In this document: positions 25,802 through 34,300 of the stretch, one piece after another
How the letters are laid out: each line of letters begins with the position of its first letter
Position numbering within the stretch: the first letter of the stretch is position 1
Translations under genes and position numbers: made by a program
The notes under the pieces: generated by a model
What the model saw: only the letters and a program-made list of their open reading frames with translations
Told to the model about the DNA's origin: nothing
The model's database searches: none
Assembly (NCBI GenBank): GCA_947167345.1
Contig: CAMVHR010000029.1
Span: 1-37,488 of the forward strand
Reading direction: 5' to 3'
DNA from: an uncultured Treponema sp.
Lineage (GTDB): Bacteria > Spirochaetota > Spirochaetia > Treponematales > Treponemataceae
Length of the DNA stretch: 37,488 nt

Positions 25802-27904
25802 ATGGCTAAAAAAGAACTTGATAGATTTGATACTCATGCCAGAAAAAATATTCAGATAAAAACAAAACTTACGGCTTTAATTGCAGGTGTGATTATTTTG
25901 TCGGCGGTTCTTGTCATGACGGCATCATTGATTGTTTTTGAAAAACAGTATGTAACGGAAGTTGAAAATGATTTGCAGTTTACATCAAGCGGTATGCATA
26001 GAATGCTGGATGATAAGACTGAACTTCTGAAAGGTTTTGCCGGAATGATGGCTGGAAATCAGCAGATAAAAAATGCCATGACAGAAAGCGACTATCAGAC
26101 TATCAAGATATTTTTTAATACTATTAGTGCTGACATTGACTTTAACATATTTGCACTGACAGATAGAAACGGAATTGTTATTCCAAACGGCGGACACAAT
26201 ATTGCTGCTGGTACAGATTTGTCTTCTTGTGAAGCTGTCACTCAGGCTCTTAAAGGCAGTACTACAATGGTGTATGAACCTATAGACACCCTTGATTTTG
26301 CAATTGTTTATGCACGCCCTCTTTTAATAGAAGGAAGTCGCATTGGTAGTGTTGTCTGCGCTTACAACTTGTCTGATTCCAATTTCGTTAACCTCATAAA
26401 GAAAAGTTATAACGTTGAATGTACCATATTTAAAGATTCTGTGCGTGCTTCTACTACTATTGCTGGTGCTCAGGGAACAAAACTTGATAATACCTTTATT
26501 GTAAATCAGGTTCTGAATGAGGGGCATCCGTATTTTGGAAAAAATAGAATAAAAGAACAGAATTATCATTCCGTTTACCAGCCTCTTATTGATGATACTG
26601 ATACTATAAGGGGAATGTTGTTTGTTGCAAAATCAGTTTGGACTGTAGAAGCCATAAAAACTTCTACACTGTTGATTTGTGTTCCGATTATAATTATTGT
26701 AAGTGTTGTACTCGTTATTTTCGGCTATCTTTTCATTAACTGGTTGATGTGGCGAATTTCCAATGTAACAAATTTCCTTAAGGAACTTGAAAGTGGAGAT
26801 GCTGACCTTACAAAACGCTGTAAGCTTTTTATCAGGGATGAAATTGGTAACCTTATCATTCATTTTGACCTGTTTCTTGACAAGATGCAGCAGATTATTA
26901 AGGAACTGAAAGATTCAAAAAATGAACTTTCTCAGGCAGGTGTCAATCTTTCTGAAAGTACAGAACATGCAAGCACTGCGATTTCAAGAATCCTTACAAA
27001 TATTGAGGAAGTATCTTCCCAGATTGTAAATCAGGGATTGAGCGTAAATCAGACTACAGGTGCTGTTAATGAAATTTCCGCACACATTACATCACTTAAC
27101 AATCTGATTGAAAGCCAGTCAAATGGAGTCTCACAGGCTTCTACTGCGGTAGAAGAAATGATTGGAAACATATCTTCCGTTAATGCATCTGTAGAGAAAA
27201 TGGTTTCTTCTTTTGAAATTCTGTCTTCCAATTCTAAATCTGGGTATGACAAGCAGCAGACTGTAAATGAAAGAATAAAGCTGATTGAAAATCAGTCTGA
27301 GATGCTTCAGGAAGCAAACCTCGCCATATCAAGTATTGCAGAGCAGACAAATCTTCTTGCCATGAATGCTGCAATTGAAGCAGCTCATGCTGGCGAAGCC
27401 GGTAAAGGATTTAGCGTTGTTGCAGATGAAATTCGAAAACTTTCAGAAACTTCTTCCGCACAGTCAAAGACTATTGGTGACCAGCTGAATAAAATTAGAG
27501 ATTCCATAAGTGAGGTTGTTTCTTATTCAAATGAATCAAGCGAAGCCTTCGCTTCTGTATCTACTAAAATTAAGGAAACTGACGAAATTGTCATGCAGAT
27601 AAAGGCTGCGATGGAAGAGCAGAATGCCGGATCAAGGCAGATTGGTACTGCATTGAAAGACATGAATGACAGTACTCAGGATGTAAAGAAGGCTTCTTCT
27701 GAAATGGCATTACGTAATGAAAAGATTATGAATGAAGTTAAAATCCTTCAGGATGTTTCCAATACAATCAAGGAAAGTGTCAGTGATATGACTGATGGTG
27801 CAAATATGATTTCTGAATCAGGTTCTACTTTGAATGCAATTTCTGGACAAATGCGCAATTCTATTGATAAGATTGGAAATCAGATAGACCTGTTTAAAGT
27901 GTAA
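25802..27904 (+). CDS. Methyl-accepting chemotaxis protein
   Basis: Transmembrane receptor that controls CheA through CheW. GAGGTG precedes ATG 25802. TM1 spans about residues 24-47; a periplasmic sensor of about 235 residues, probably Cache type ([37 protein letters not shown]), follows; TM2 is about 287-315 and a HAMP domain ([20 protein letters not shown]) comes next. The signalling hairpin tip [20 protein letters not shown] lies at about residue 513, with adjacent [16 protein letters not shown]. No CheR-binding pentapeptide is present at the C-terminus. The ligand is unknown. birA follows 15 bases later. Confidence 0.96.
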   Translation: MAKKELDRFDTHARKNIQIKTKLTALIAGVIILSAVLVMTASLIVFEKQYVTEVENDLQFTSSGMHRMLDDKTELLKGFAGMMAGNQQIKNAMTESDYQTIKIFFNTISADIDFNIFALTDRNGIVIPNGGHNIAAGTDLSSCEAVTQALKGSTTMVYEPIDTLDFAIVYARPLLIEGSRIGSVVCAYNLSDSNFVNLIKKSYNVECTIFKDSVRASTTIAGAQGTKLDNTFIVNQVLNEGHPYFGKNRIKEQNYHSVYQPLIDDTDTIRGMLFVAKSVWTVEAIKTSTLLICVPIIIIVSVVLVIFGYLFINWLMWRISNVTNFLKELESGDADLTKRCKLFIRDEIGNLIIHFDLFLDKMQQIIKELKDSKNELSQAGVNLSESTEHASTAISRILTNIEEVSSQIVNQGLSVNQTTGAVNEISAHITSLNNLIESQSNGVSQASTAVEEMIGNISSVNASVEKMVSSFEILSSNSKSGYDKQQTVNERIKLIENQSEMLQEANLAISSIAEQTNLLAMNAAIEAAHAGEAGKGFSVVADEIRKLSETSSAQSKTIGDQLNKIRDSISEVVSYSNESSEAFASVSTKIKETDEIVMQIKAAMEEQNAGSRQIGTALKDMNDSTQDVKKASSEMALRNEKIMNEVKILQDVSNTIKESVSDMTDGANMISESGSTLNAISGQMRNSIDKIGNQIDLFKV

Positions 27905-27919
27905 TTTTTCTTCTAAGAG

Positions 27920-28924
27920 ATGAACGTAAAAGAAATTGTTTTAGAGACATTACAGAAAGCTTTGAAAGATGAAAGTTTGTCCGATAGACATCCTGAAGGC
28001 TATGTTTCGGGTGAAGAACTTGCAGAGATTTGTAATGTTTCCAGAGTGTCTGTATGGAAAGCTGTAGAATCATTACGCACTAAAGGCTTTGTAATAGATG
28101 CTGTTACTAACAAAGGATATAAATTTATACATTCTGATATTTTTAATAAAGATCAGATAGAGTCTTTTTTGCCAGACGGCCATGATTTTGATATTCGCTT
28201 TTATGATTGCATTGATTCTACAAACACAGAAGCGAAACGACTTCTTCTTCAGAAAGAAAAAAAATTCCTTCATAAAACTATAGTTGTTGCGATGCAGCAG
28301 TCTGCAGGTCGTGGACGCTTTGGGCGAACTTTTTTTTCACCTGCCAGAACAGGCATTTATTTTTCAATAATTTATATTCCAAATCATTATATGCATCCTG
28401 GTAGTGTTACAGCTGCCGCAGCTGTTGGCTTATGCAGGAGCATTCTTGGTGTTTATGGCGTGCAATGTGGCATAAAATGGACAAATGACATTATTTATAA
28501 CGGTAAAAAAGTTGCAGGTGTATTAACAGAGGGAATTTCTGATTTTGAGACTGGTAGAATAGAGTCAATAATTATAGGTTGCGGAATAAATATTATTCCA
28601 AATGAATCTTTTCCAGTTGATTTGCAAAATGATGCAGGGTGTATATGCCTTCAGAATAGCGACGCAAAGAGAAGCTTATTTTGTGCTACTGCCATTAAAG
28701 AAATATGCTCCATTCTTGATGGAAATGAATCGTTTAAAAAAGATGCCATGAAAGAATACAAGGCGAATTCAGTCTTGCTTGGAAAGAAAATTACTGTTTA
28801 TCCATTTGGCTCTCCTTATGAGTGCACTGCCATTGATATCTTGGACAACGGAGTGCTTTGTGTTCAGAAAGAAAACGGGGATATTATTCAGCTTCAGAGT
28901 GGGGAAGTGTCTCTTCGCGTCTGA
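27920..28924 (+). CDS. birA: BirA: biotin-protein ligase with N-terminal HTH
   Basis: Attaches biotin to carrier proteins such as the biotin carboxyl carrier protein. The first ~68 residues form a winged helix (YVSGEELAEICNVSRVSVWK, then GFVIDAVTNKGYKF), so it can also act as a biotin repressor. The catalytic domain has DCIDSTNTEAKRLL, the ATP/biotin loop QQSAGRGRFGRTFFSP near residue 129, IKWTNDIIYNGKKVAGVLTE and GCGINI. A C-terminal SH3-like domain is present. The start has only a weak AAGAG upstream. The 3' end overlaps the convergent VanZ-like gene by 41 bases. Confidence 0.94.
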   Translation: MNVKEIVLETLQKALKDESLSDRHPEGYVSGEELAEICNVSRVSVWKAVESLRTKGFVIDAVTNKGYKFIHSDIFNKDQIESFLPDGHDFDIRFYDCIDSTNTEAKRLLLQKEKKFLHKTIVVAMQQSAGRGRFGRTFFSPARTGIYFSIIYIPNHYMHPGSVTAAAAVGLCRSILGVYGVQCGIKWTNDIIYNGKKVAGVLTEGISDFETGRIESIIIGCGINIIPNESFPVDLQNDAGCICLQNSDAKRSLFCATAIKEICSILDGNESFKKDAMKEYKANSVLLGKKITVYPFGSPYECTAIDILDNGVLCVQKENGDIIQLQSGEVSLRV

Positions 28925-29270
28925 TTTTTATTTTGTGTAGTATTTTTATTGTCAGCAGAAACAGAAGAAATCCCGCAGCAGAACCTGCACTGTCTGCCAT
29001 CCAGTCAAATACGGAACTGGAACGTCCTGGTACAAAGCTCTGGTGTATTTCATCAATTATTCCATATACCGATGAAAGTGCAATTGCTGTAATATTTTTC
29101 TTTTTTAATGCAAAGGTTATCCAGAAGCACAGACCTCCGAAACATATAAAGTGCACAACCTTGTCTGCATGAGGAAATCTTGGCATGTGGGCTATTGAAG
29201 GCTGCGAAGAAAGATACCAGCTGCAACTCATTATAAAAATTGCTGGAAGCCATTTTAATAATGTTCTCAT
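28884..29270 (-). CDS. VanZ-like integral membrane protein
   Basis: The 128-residue protein has about four hydrophobic segments and the VanZ-family pattern: DKVVHFICFGGL, then YGIIDEIHQSFVPGRSSSVFD and WMADSAGSAAGFLLF. VanZ of enterococci gives low-level teicoplanin resistance, but chromosomal homologues are widespread and of unknown role. There is no Shine-Dalgarno; a promoter lies so close that the transcript should start within a few bases of the ATG. The last 41 bases overlap birA tail to tail. Confidence 0.9.
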   Translation of the reverse strand: MRTLLKWLPAIFIMSCSWYLSSQPSIAHMPRFPHADKVVHFICFGGLCFWITFALKKKNITAIALSSVYGIIDEIHQSFVPGRSSSVFDWMADSAGSAAGFLLFLLTIKILHKIKIRREETLPHSEAE

Positions 29271-29279
29271 TATGAATGT

Positions 29280-29308
29280 AGTTTATGTGACATTACTAAA
29301 AAAATCAA
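29280..29308 (-). promoter_or_regulatory. Promoter of the VanZ-like gene, near-leaderless
   Basis: On the minus strand TTGATT (29308-29303), 17-bp spacer, TAAACT (29285-29280), nine bases before ATG 29270. No room is left for a ribosome-binding site. Confidence 0.6.
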
Positions 29309-29353
29309 TAACCTCTTTTACAAAATCCTCATATCTGTAATAATCGTGGATGT

Positions 29354-30208
29354 ATGAAAGAATGTAAAACAGGTCTGGTGCTTGAAGGCGGAGCAATGCG
29401 AGGTCTTTTTTCTGCTGGTGTTATGGATGTTCTTTTGGAACATAATGTAACATTTGATGGTGCTATAGGAAGTTCTGCTGGCGCAGCATTCGGATGCAAC
29501 TATAAATCAAAACAAATAGGTCGTGCAATTCGTTATAACAAACGATTTGCCGGTGATAAACGCTATTGCAGTGTTTCTTCTTTGTTAAAGACAGGTAATT
29601 TATATAATGCAGAATTCTGTTATGATACAATTCCGAATGAGCTTGATTTGTTTGATTATGAAACTTATCAGAAAAATCCCATGGAATTTTGGGTAGTTGT
29701 TTCTGATGTTAATACTGGCTCAGCTGTATATAAAAAACTTAAAAGCTGTTGTAAGAAGGATTTTGAATGGATGCGAGCTTCCGCTTCAATGCCGCTTGCT
29801 TCAAAAATTGTAAAAGTTGATGGATTTGAATTGCTCGATGGTGGCATGACTGATTCCATTCCTCTCAGAAAGTTTCAGAGCCTTGGATATGAAAAAAACA
29901 TTGTAATTCTTACGCAGCCAAGAGGTTTTATTAAAAAGAAGGTCAGTCTGATGTGGCTCATGGCTATTGCGCTGCATAAATATCCTGAAGCGGTAAGAGC
30001 AATGGCTCAAAGACACATAATGTATAATGAGCAAACCGATTATGTGTTTGAGCAGGAAAAGCTTGGAAAAGTACTTGTTCTTTGTCCTGAAGAACCCTTG
30101 GGCATTAGTCGGACTGAAAAAAATCCTGATGAATTGCAGCGTGTATATGACTTGGGTAAGTCTGTCGCATTGCAAAATATAGAGAGAATAAAATCTTTTG
30201 TGGAATAG
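29354..30208 (+). CDS. Patatin-like phospholipase
   Basis: Predicted serine hydrolase with a Ser-Asp dyad acting on lipids. The oxyanion loop is VLEGGAMRGLFSAG, the nucleophile elbow is GSSAG (Ser41) and the dyad Asp is in LLDGGMTDS (Asp162). At 284 residues it matches the bacterial YjjU-like group, which ends with a helical C-terminal half. No signal peptide is seen, so it should be cytoplasmic or peripheral. The ATG has no clear Shine-Dalgarno; TTTACA (29317-29322) and TAATAA (29338-29343), with a short 15-bp spacer, could give a very short leader. A TPR protein gene follows six bases later. Confidence 0.92.
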   Translation: MKECKTGLVLEGGAMRGLFSAGVMDVLLEHNVTFDGAIGSSAGAAFGCNYKSKQIGRAIRYNKRFAGDKRYCSVSSLLKTGNLYNAEFCYDTIPNELDLFDYETYQKNPMEFWVVVSDVNTGSAVYKKLKSCCKKDFEWMRASASMPLASKIVKVDGFELLDGGMTDSIPLRKFQSLGYEKNIVILTQPRGFIKKKVSLMWLMAIALHKYPEAVRAMAQRHIMYNEQTDYVFEQEKLGKVLVLCPEEPLGISRTEKNPDELQRVYDLGKSVALQNIERIKSFVE

Positions 30209-30214
30209 TCTTGT

Positions 30215-31084
30215 ATGCGAATATTTTTTATTTGTGTAAGTTTTTGTCTGTTTTCTATTTTTCCATGTTTTGCCTGTGAAGAAATCTCTTCTTATTCAGA
30301 GCAAAGAATCGCGGAATTTATGAAGTCTAGAGTGGAATTTTCCAGCTGCAAGAGCAATATGGAATCAATGAAGTTGCTTGATGAATTTAAAAGGCAGACA
30401 GATCAGGAACTTCCTTTGCATGCAATTGACATTGAACAGGAAAAACTTATTTTTGACAGTTTTTATGTAATGGAACGTCATCACTATATGTATGATTTTG
30501 AAGACAAGCGTCCTTTTTTATGTGATGCCATGAAGTCTCAAATGGAAAAAAATGAAGGCTATCTTTCAACGCTGAAGGGTAGGGAGAATGCAAACAAGTG
30601 GCTCTACGTTCTTACAGGCGATGTTACTTCTTGTTACATGACGTTTTCTTTGTCAGCAACATTGCGATACGGATTTCATGTAAAGGATTTGTATGAAAAA
30701 GCTCTAAAGCTTGATTCTTCTTTGAGCTATGCACTTACCAATTTGGGGCAATGGATGTTCTATGCTCCAAAAATATTCGGAGGCGGTAAAAAGAAAGCTT
30801 TAAAATGCTTTAGTCGTGCAGTTGAATCTTCAAAAAATGACGGAGAGCAGTTCTTTTCGGACATGTATATGTCTCAGTTTTATTTTGACAGAAAAGAAAT
30901 GGAAAAGTCTAAAGAATTTCTTGAAAAAGCTTCTGCATTAAACCGTAAAAGCAGCTATTTAGAGCTTATAAAAATGCTAAATGAAAACGGCTGGTCCTTG
31001 TTTTATTATAACCGGCACAGAGCCGGCATTGATGCAGACATAAAGAACTCCAATTTTAAAGAGCCTGTTGACGAGGATGATTAA
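30215..31084 (+). CDS. Exported TPR-like protein, resembles TatT-type periplasmic proteins
   Basis: Signal peptide RIFFICVSFCLFSIFPCFAC at the N-terminus; a Cys at the cleavage region could make it a lipoprotein, but the lipobox is poor. The 289-residue protein is helical, with TPR-type blocks in the second half: LYEKALKLDSSLSYALTNLG, then FGGGKKKALKCFSRAVESS and FYFDRKEMEKSKEFLEKAS. The GGG...KAL..F.RAVE block recalls TRAP-associated TatT proteins of treponemes, but no TRAP genes are nearby. It probably shares a transcript with the patatin gene. Its last four bases overlap the end of the convergent nadE. Confidence 0.75.
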   Translation: MRIFFICVSFCLFSIFPCFACEEISSYSEQRIAEFMKSRVEFSSCKSNMESMKLLDEFKRQTDQELPLHAIDIEQEKLIFDSFYVMERHHYMYDFEDKRPFLCDAMKSQMEKNEGYLSTLKGRENANKWLYVLTGDVTSCYMTFSLSATLRYGFHVKDLYEKALKLDSSLSYALTNLGQWMFYAPKIFGGGKKKALKCFSRAVESSKNDGEQFFSDMYMSQFYFDRKEMEKSKEFLEKASALNRKSSYLELIKMLNENGWSLFYYNRHRAGIDADIKNSNFKEPVDEDD

Positions 31085-33129
31085 CCTTCAAGTTCTTTTA
31101 ATTCTTCCATCCAAACTGCTGCGCTTGCATCGCTTGGCATTCTCCAGTCTCCGCGTGGTGAAAGGTTTACTGTTCCGACTTTTGCACCATCTGGCATGCA
31201 GCTTCTTTTGAACTGCTGGCTGAAAAATCTTTTATAGAATGTTGTAAGCCATTTTAAGATTATTTCCCTTGTATAGACTGTTTCTGAACCGTCTGCAACT
31301 TTACCGTTAAAAGCCTGTAAAGCAAGAAAGAAAATCTTCTTTGGTGAAAATCCCCATCTTAATACGTAATACAAAAAGAAGTCATGAAGTTCATAAGGAC
31401 CTACGAGTTCTTCCGTCTTCTGGCTGATATCTTTGCCTGTTGGTGGTAGAAGCTCAGGGCTTACAGGTGTTGCAAGAATGTCTTTTAGGACATTTGCCAG
31501 CTCTGCATCTCCCTGTTGCTCAGACTGCATTGCAAACCATTCTACTAAATAGCGTACAAGTGTTTTGGGAATGCTTGAATTTACTCCATACATTGATATA
31601 TGGTCGCCATTATATGTACACCAGCCAAGAGCAAGCTCACTTAAATCTCCAGTTCCTATTACAATGCCGTTATACTTGTTTGCAATATCCATTAGGATTT
31701 GTGTTCTTTCACGTGCCTGGCTGTTTTCGTATGTGACATCATGGATGTTTTCATCATGACCTATATCTGAGAAATGCTGCAGGACTGCTTTTTTTATGTT
31801 GATTTCTTTCAGTGTAGCTCCTGTCTTTTGAGCAAGCAAGCATGCATTTGAATACGTCCTGTTTGTTGTTCCGAAACATGGCATTGTGACTGCTGTGATT
31901 TTTGAGCGGTCAATACCGCACTTATCAAAAGCTCTTGCTGTAACAAGCATTGCCAAAGTAGAATCAAGCCCGCCGCTAAGTCCTATTACTGCATTTTGTG
32001 CATGTATATGGCGAAGACGCTTTGCAAGACCTTCCGCCTGCATTTCAATAACTATGTGGCAACGTGCATTTCGTTCCTTATCTTCTGAAGGAACAAAAGG
32101 ATGTCTGTCAATGCCTCCGATAAGTTCTGTAGAAGATATTGTCTTTTTTTCGTCATTTGGCTGAAAGCCTATTGCTTTTTGTTCTGTGGAATCTGAAAAA
32201 TCATTTTCGTCAAATTCTATCGTAATAAATCGGTACACGGACTGGCTGTCTCTTGTAAATGCGCTGCATGTTGTGAATGTCGTTGTTCTTAGCCTGTCCT
32301 GCTCAATGCGTTCAAGATCAATATCTGAAATTGTAAGTAGTTCTGTTCCGAATAGTTCAGACTGAGCTTTAATAGAGCCGTTTTGGGCTATTATGGAGTG
32401 ACCGCTGAAAATCATGTCTGTAGTGCTTTCATCATGACATGCGTTTGCATATAGATATGCAGATACTGTTTTTGCAGATTGCGCACTTACAAGCATTTTT
32501 CTGTAATCTGCTTTTCCTACTACTTCATTACTGGCACTCAGGTTTGCAATAACAGTTGCTCCGTTTAGTGCATGTCGTGTAGATGGTGAGAGGGGGACCC
32601 ATACATCTTCACATATTTCACAGGCAATTTTTAAAAGAGAATCATTTTTATCTTCTATAATGATATTTGTTCCAAACGGAATGTTAGAAAACTCTTCATT
32701 TATTGTAATATTATCTGTCTGGCAGAAGTCTGCCGGGGTAAACCATCTGCGCTCATAGAATTCTGAATAATTTGGGATAAATGTCTTTGGCACGATTGCT
32801 AGAACGTTGCCTTTGTACAGGTATGCGGCACAATTGTATCTGGCTCCCTGATATGTGACTGGAAGACCCACGATGCTCATGCATTTACAGTCTTTTGTTT
32901 TTGTACATATATTGATCAGGGCTTTTTCTGCAGAAAGTTGTAGTGAACGCTGAAGAAACAGATCTGCACATGTGTAGCCTGTTATGCATAATTCTGGGAA
33001 AACTACAAGCTTTATGTTATGTTTGTCTGCTAGTTCAATTGCCTTGATAATCTGCTGAGAGTTGTAATTACAGTCTGCTACTGTAAGAGAAGGGCTGGCA
33101 CATGCTGCCCTGAAAATGCCGTATTTCAT
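31081..33129 (-). CDS. nadE: Glutamine-dependent NAD synthase
   Basis: Last step of NAD synthesis: amidation of deamido-NAD with glutamine as nitrogen donor. The N-terminal nitrilase-type glutaminase (~1-290) has the Glu-Lys-Cys triad: Glu46 in FPELCITGY, Lys115 in VPKTFIPN, Cys173 in CEICEDVWVP. The C-terminal synthetase (~330-682) has the ATP pyrophosphatase loop GLSGGLDSTLAML, then GTGDLSELALGWCTYNGDH and the late PSDASAAVWM. 682 residues, normal for the two-domain form. There is no Shine-Dalgarno; a complete promoter ends six bases before the ATG, so the mRNA should be leaderless. Confidence 0.97.
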   Translation of the reverse strand: MKYGIFRAACASPSLTVADCNYNSQQIIKAIELADKHNIKLVVFPELCITGYTCADLFLQRSLQLSAEKALINICTKTKDCKCMSIVGLPVTYQGARYNCAAYLYKGNVLAIVPKTFIPNYSEFYERRWFTPADFCQTDNITINEEFSNIPFGTNIIIEDKNDSLLKIACEICEDVWVPLSPSTRHALNGATVIANLSASNEVVGKADYRKMLVSAQSAKTVSAYLYANACHDESTTDMIFSGHSIIAQNGSIKAQSELFGTELLTISDIDLERIEQDRLRTTTFTTCSAFTRDSQSVYRFITIEFDENDFSDSTEQKAIGFQPNDEKKTISSTELIGGIDRHPFVPSEDKERNARCHIVIEMQAEGLAKRLRHIHAQNAVIGLSGGLDSTLAMLVTARAFDKCGIDRSKITAVTMPCFGTTNRTYSNACLLAQKTGATLKEINIKKAVLQHFSDIGHDENIHDVTYENSQARERTQILMDIANKYNGIVIGTGDLSELALGWCTYNGDHISMYGVNSSIPKTLVRYLVEWFAMQSEQQGDAELANVLKDILATPVSPELLPPTGKDISQKTEELVGPYELHDFFLYYVLRWGFSPKKIFFLALQAFNGKVADGSETVYTREIILKWLTTFYKRFFSQQFKRSCMPDGAKVGTVNLSPRGDWRMPSDASAAVWMEELKELEG

Positions 33130-33135
33130 GTGCTC

Positions 33136-33164
33136 ATTATATCATGAGCCGCCATGTGATGCAA
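33136..33164 (-). promoter_or_regulatory. nadE promoter (leaderless type)
   Basis: On the minus strand TTGCAT (33164-33159), 17-bp spacer ending in TGA, TATAAT (33141-33136), then GAGCAC and ATG 33129. Elements and spacing almost match the promoter at 23243-23271 and the -10 at 13294-13302. Confidence 0.82.
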
Positions 33165-33272
33165 ATGGCTTGATGATGGGGAAATTAAGTCTTAGTACAT
33201 TCTGTAAATACTGATTCTTTTACTTAGAATGTTGCTACTTTTAGAAATAGTCTATAATAAATTCTGTTTTTA

Positions 33273-33281
33273 TGTTATAAT
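33273..33281 (+). promoter_or_regulatory. Extended -10 promoter for the GNAT-like gene pair
   Basis: TGTTATAAT at 33273-33281. No good -35 is seen. A second TATAAT at 33253-33258 is an alternative, with TTGCTA at 33232 but a 15-bp spacer. AGGAG at 33289-33293 then serves ATG 33304. Confidence 0.5.
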
Positions 33282-33303
33282 AATCAGTAGGAGTATTGGA
33301 AAT

Positions 33304-33828
33304 ATGGAGATAGACATTGAAATTGATGACCTTACAAACTGTCTTGTAAAAAGGTCTACTGGAGAAGAATGTGATACACAATATCGACTTATTTCTAAAA
33401 CAATAACAAAAGCCGAATCTGAAAAAATGATGAAAGAAGGTTGGCTTTTTGATTGGAGCGTTCCGCATTCTCACGGATATGAAGTCTACGAGCTTTTGCT
33501 TAAAGGCTCTGACTTACGTCAGGGGCTTATTGCCATACGGCATATTAGGGATCAGCTTTATACTAATATAGATATAGTTGAATCAGCTCCTGAAAACAGA
33601 GGAAGTTGTGGTAAATATCAAGGTGTGGGTGCTCATCTTTTTGCAATTGCCTGTAAATTAAGCTGGGATGTTGGTAATGAGGGGTTTGTTCAGTTCAAAG
33701 CAAAATCAAATCTTGTTGAACATTACAAAAAAACTTTGAATGCACAGAATATTGACGAGCAGAATATGTTTATAGATAGTTTTGCAGCTTTGAATCTAAT
33801 AAAGAAATATTTTTCCGAGGAGGCTTAA
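33304..33828 (+). CDS. GNAT-fold-like protein of unknown function, first of a pair
   Basis: ATG 33304 has AGGAG ten bases upstream; the in-frame ATG at 33229 lacks one. The 174-residue protein begins with a beta-rich segment and carries the conserved-looking LISKTITKAESEKMMKEGW and WLFDWSVPHSHGYEVYELLL. It ends with GVGAHLFAIACKLSWDVGNE and FVQFKAKSNLVEHYKKTLNA, which reads like motif A and the end strands of a GNAT acetyltransferase; NRGSCGKYQGVG could be the acetyl-CoA loop. I recall similar proteins in gut Firmicutes and treponemes, paired with a small second gene. That suggests a conserved two-gene module, possibly toxin-antitoxin, but neither activity is shown. Confidence 0.75.
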   Translation: MEIDIEIDDLTNCLVKRSTGEECDTQYRLISKTITKAESEKMMKEGWLFDWSVPHSHGYEVYELLLKGSDLRQGLIAIRHIRDQLYTNIDIVESAPENRGSCGKYQGVGAHLFAIACKLSWDVGNEGFVQFKAKSNLVEHYKKTLNAQNIDEQNMFIDSFAALNLIKKYFSEEA

Positions 33829-33829
33829 A

Positions 33830-34042
33830 ATGATCTCTGTAAGAGAACCTTTTGTTTGTAATATCTATACAATAACTTCAAAAAGTTCAGATTCTGCAAT
33901 GAGGTTTGGAGAAGAAATGTCGGACTCCAGACTTACAGAACCTTCTGATGGAAAAGTTTTCAGACTTAGGGAAGCAATTTTGCTTTCAAAGCGGCTTGGT
34001 CGCCCTTTAACAAAAAATGAAATGCAGAACTTTTATATCTGA
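33830..34042 (+). CDS. Small partner protein of the GNAT-like gene
   Basis: 70 residues; ATG one base after the stop of the GNAT-like gene, with a strong GAGGAGG seven bases upstream inside that gene, so the two are translated together. The sequence has a Ser-rich N-terminal half (NIYTITSKSSDSAMRFGEEM) and a basic C-terminal helix ending LSKRLGRPLTKNEMQNFYI. No DNA-binding fold is obvious. Small size, tight coupling and position suggest an antitoxin or a stabilising partner; this is inference. Confidence 0.75.
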   Translation: MISVREPFVCNIYTITSKSSDSAMRFGEEMSDSRLTEPSDGKVFRLREAILLSKRLGRPLTKNEMQNFYI

Positions 34043-34082
34043 AAATAATATTTTTTTTCACCACTATTATTTGCACAGATAG

Positions 34083-34165
34083 TTGCGTCAACTAATACTA
34101 GCGATGGCAATATAATGATGCATGGCTAAAAGTCTCTTGACGCAAACTTTGTCTTGCCTTATATT
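34083..34165 (+). promoter_or_regulatory. Small-RNA promoter with an inverted repeat over its -35
   Basis: TTGACG (34137-34142), 17-bp spacer, TATATT (34160-34165). The -35 is part of TTGACGCAA (34137-34145), the exact reverse complement of TTGCGTCAA at 34083-34091, so a regulator or a DNA loop could control it. No reading frame starts downstream before the terminator at 34228. Confidence 0.65.
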
Positions 34166-34171
34166 TAAGAA

Positions 34172-34261
34172 AGAAGGTCTCCATTAACCTTCGGTTTAAA
34201 TCCGTAAAGAGATGAAGATTAAAGAAAGACCGTCCTTTTGAAGGGCGGTCATAATTTTTTT
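34172..34261 (+). ncRNA. Predicted small RNA, about 85-90 nt
   Basis: Between a full promoter (34137-34165) and a strong terminator (34228-34261) there is no open frame of note. The predicted RNA begins near 34172 with the stem GAAGGT/ACCTTC (34173-34178 and 34187-34192), an A-rich single-stranded middle (34200-34227), then the terminator stem. This is the usual layout of a trans-acting small RNA. It matches no RNA family I know. An attenuator for the antitoxin gene at 34301 is possible, but that gene has its own -10 box. Confidence 0.5.
34228..34261 (+). terminator. Rho-independent terminator of the predicted small RNA
   Basis: GACCGTCCTT (34228-34237), TTG loop, AAGGGCGGTC (34241-34250, one G-T pair), then ATAA and a T-run. 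Confidence 0.9.
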
Positions 34262-34274
34262 AGAGATAAAATCG

Positions 34275-34283
34275 TGGTATAAT
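34275..34283 (+). promoter_or_regulatory. Extended -10 box for the small antitoxin-like gene
   Basis: TGGTATAAT (34275-34283) followed by AGGTG (34291-34295) and ATG 34301. The upstream -35 region is only a T-run. Confidence 0.5.
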
Positions 34284-34300
34284 AAAAAACAGGTGTTGTT

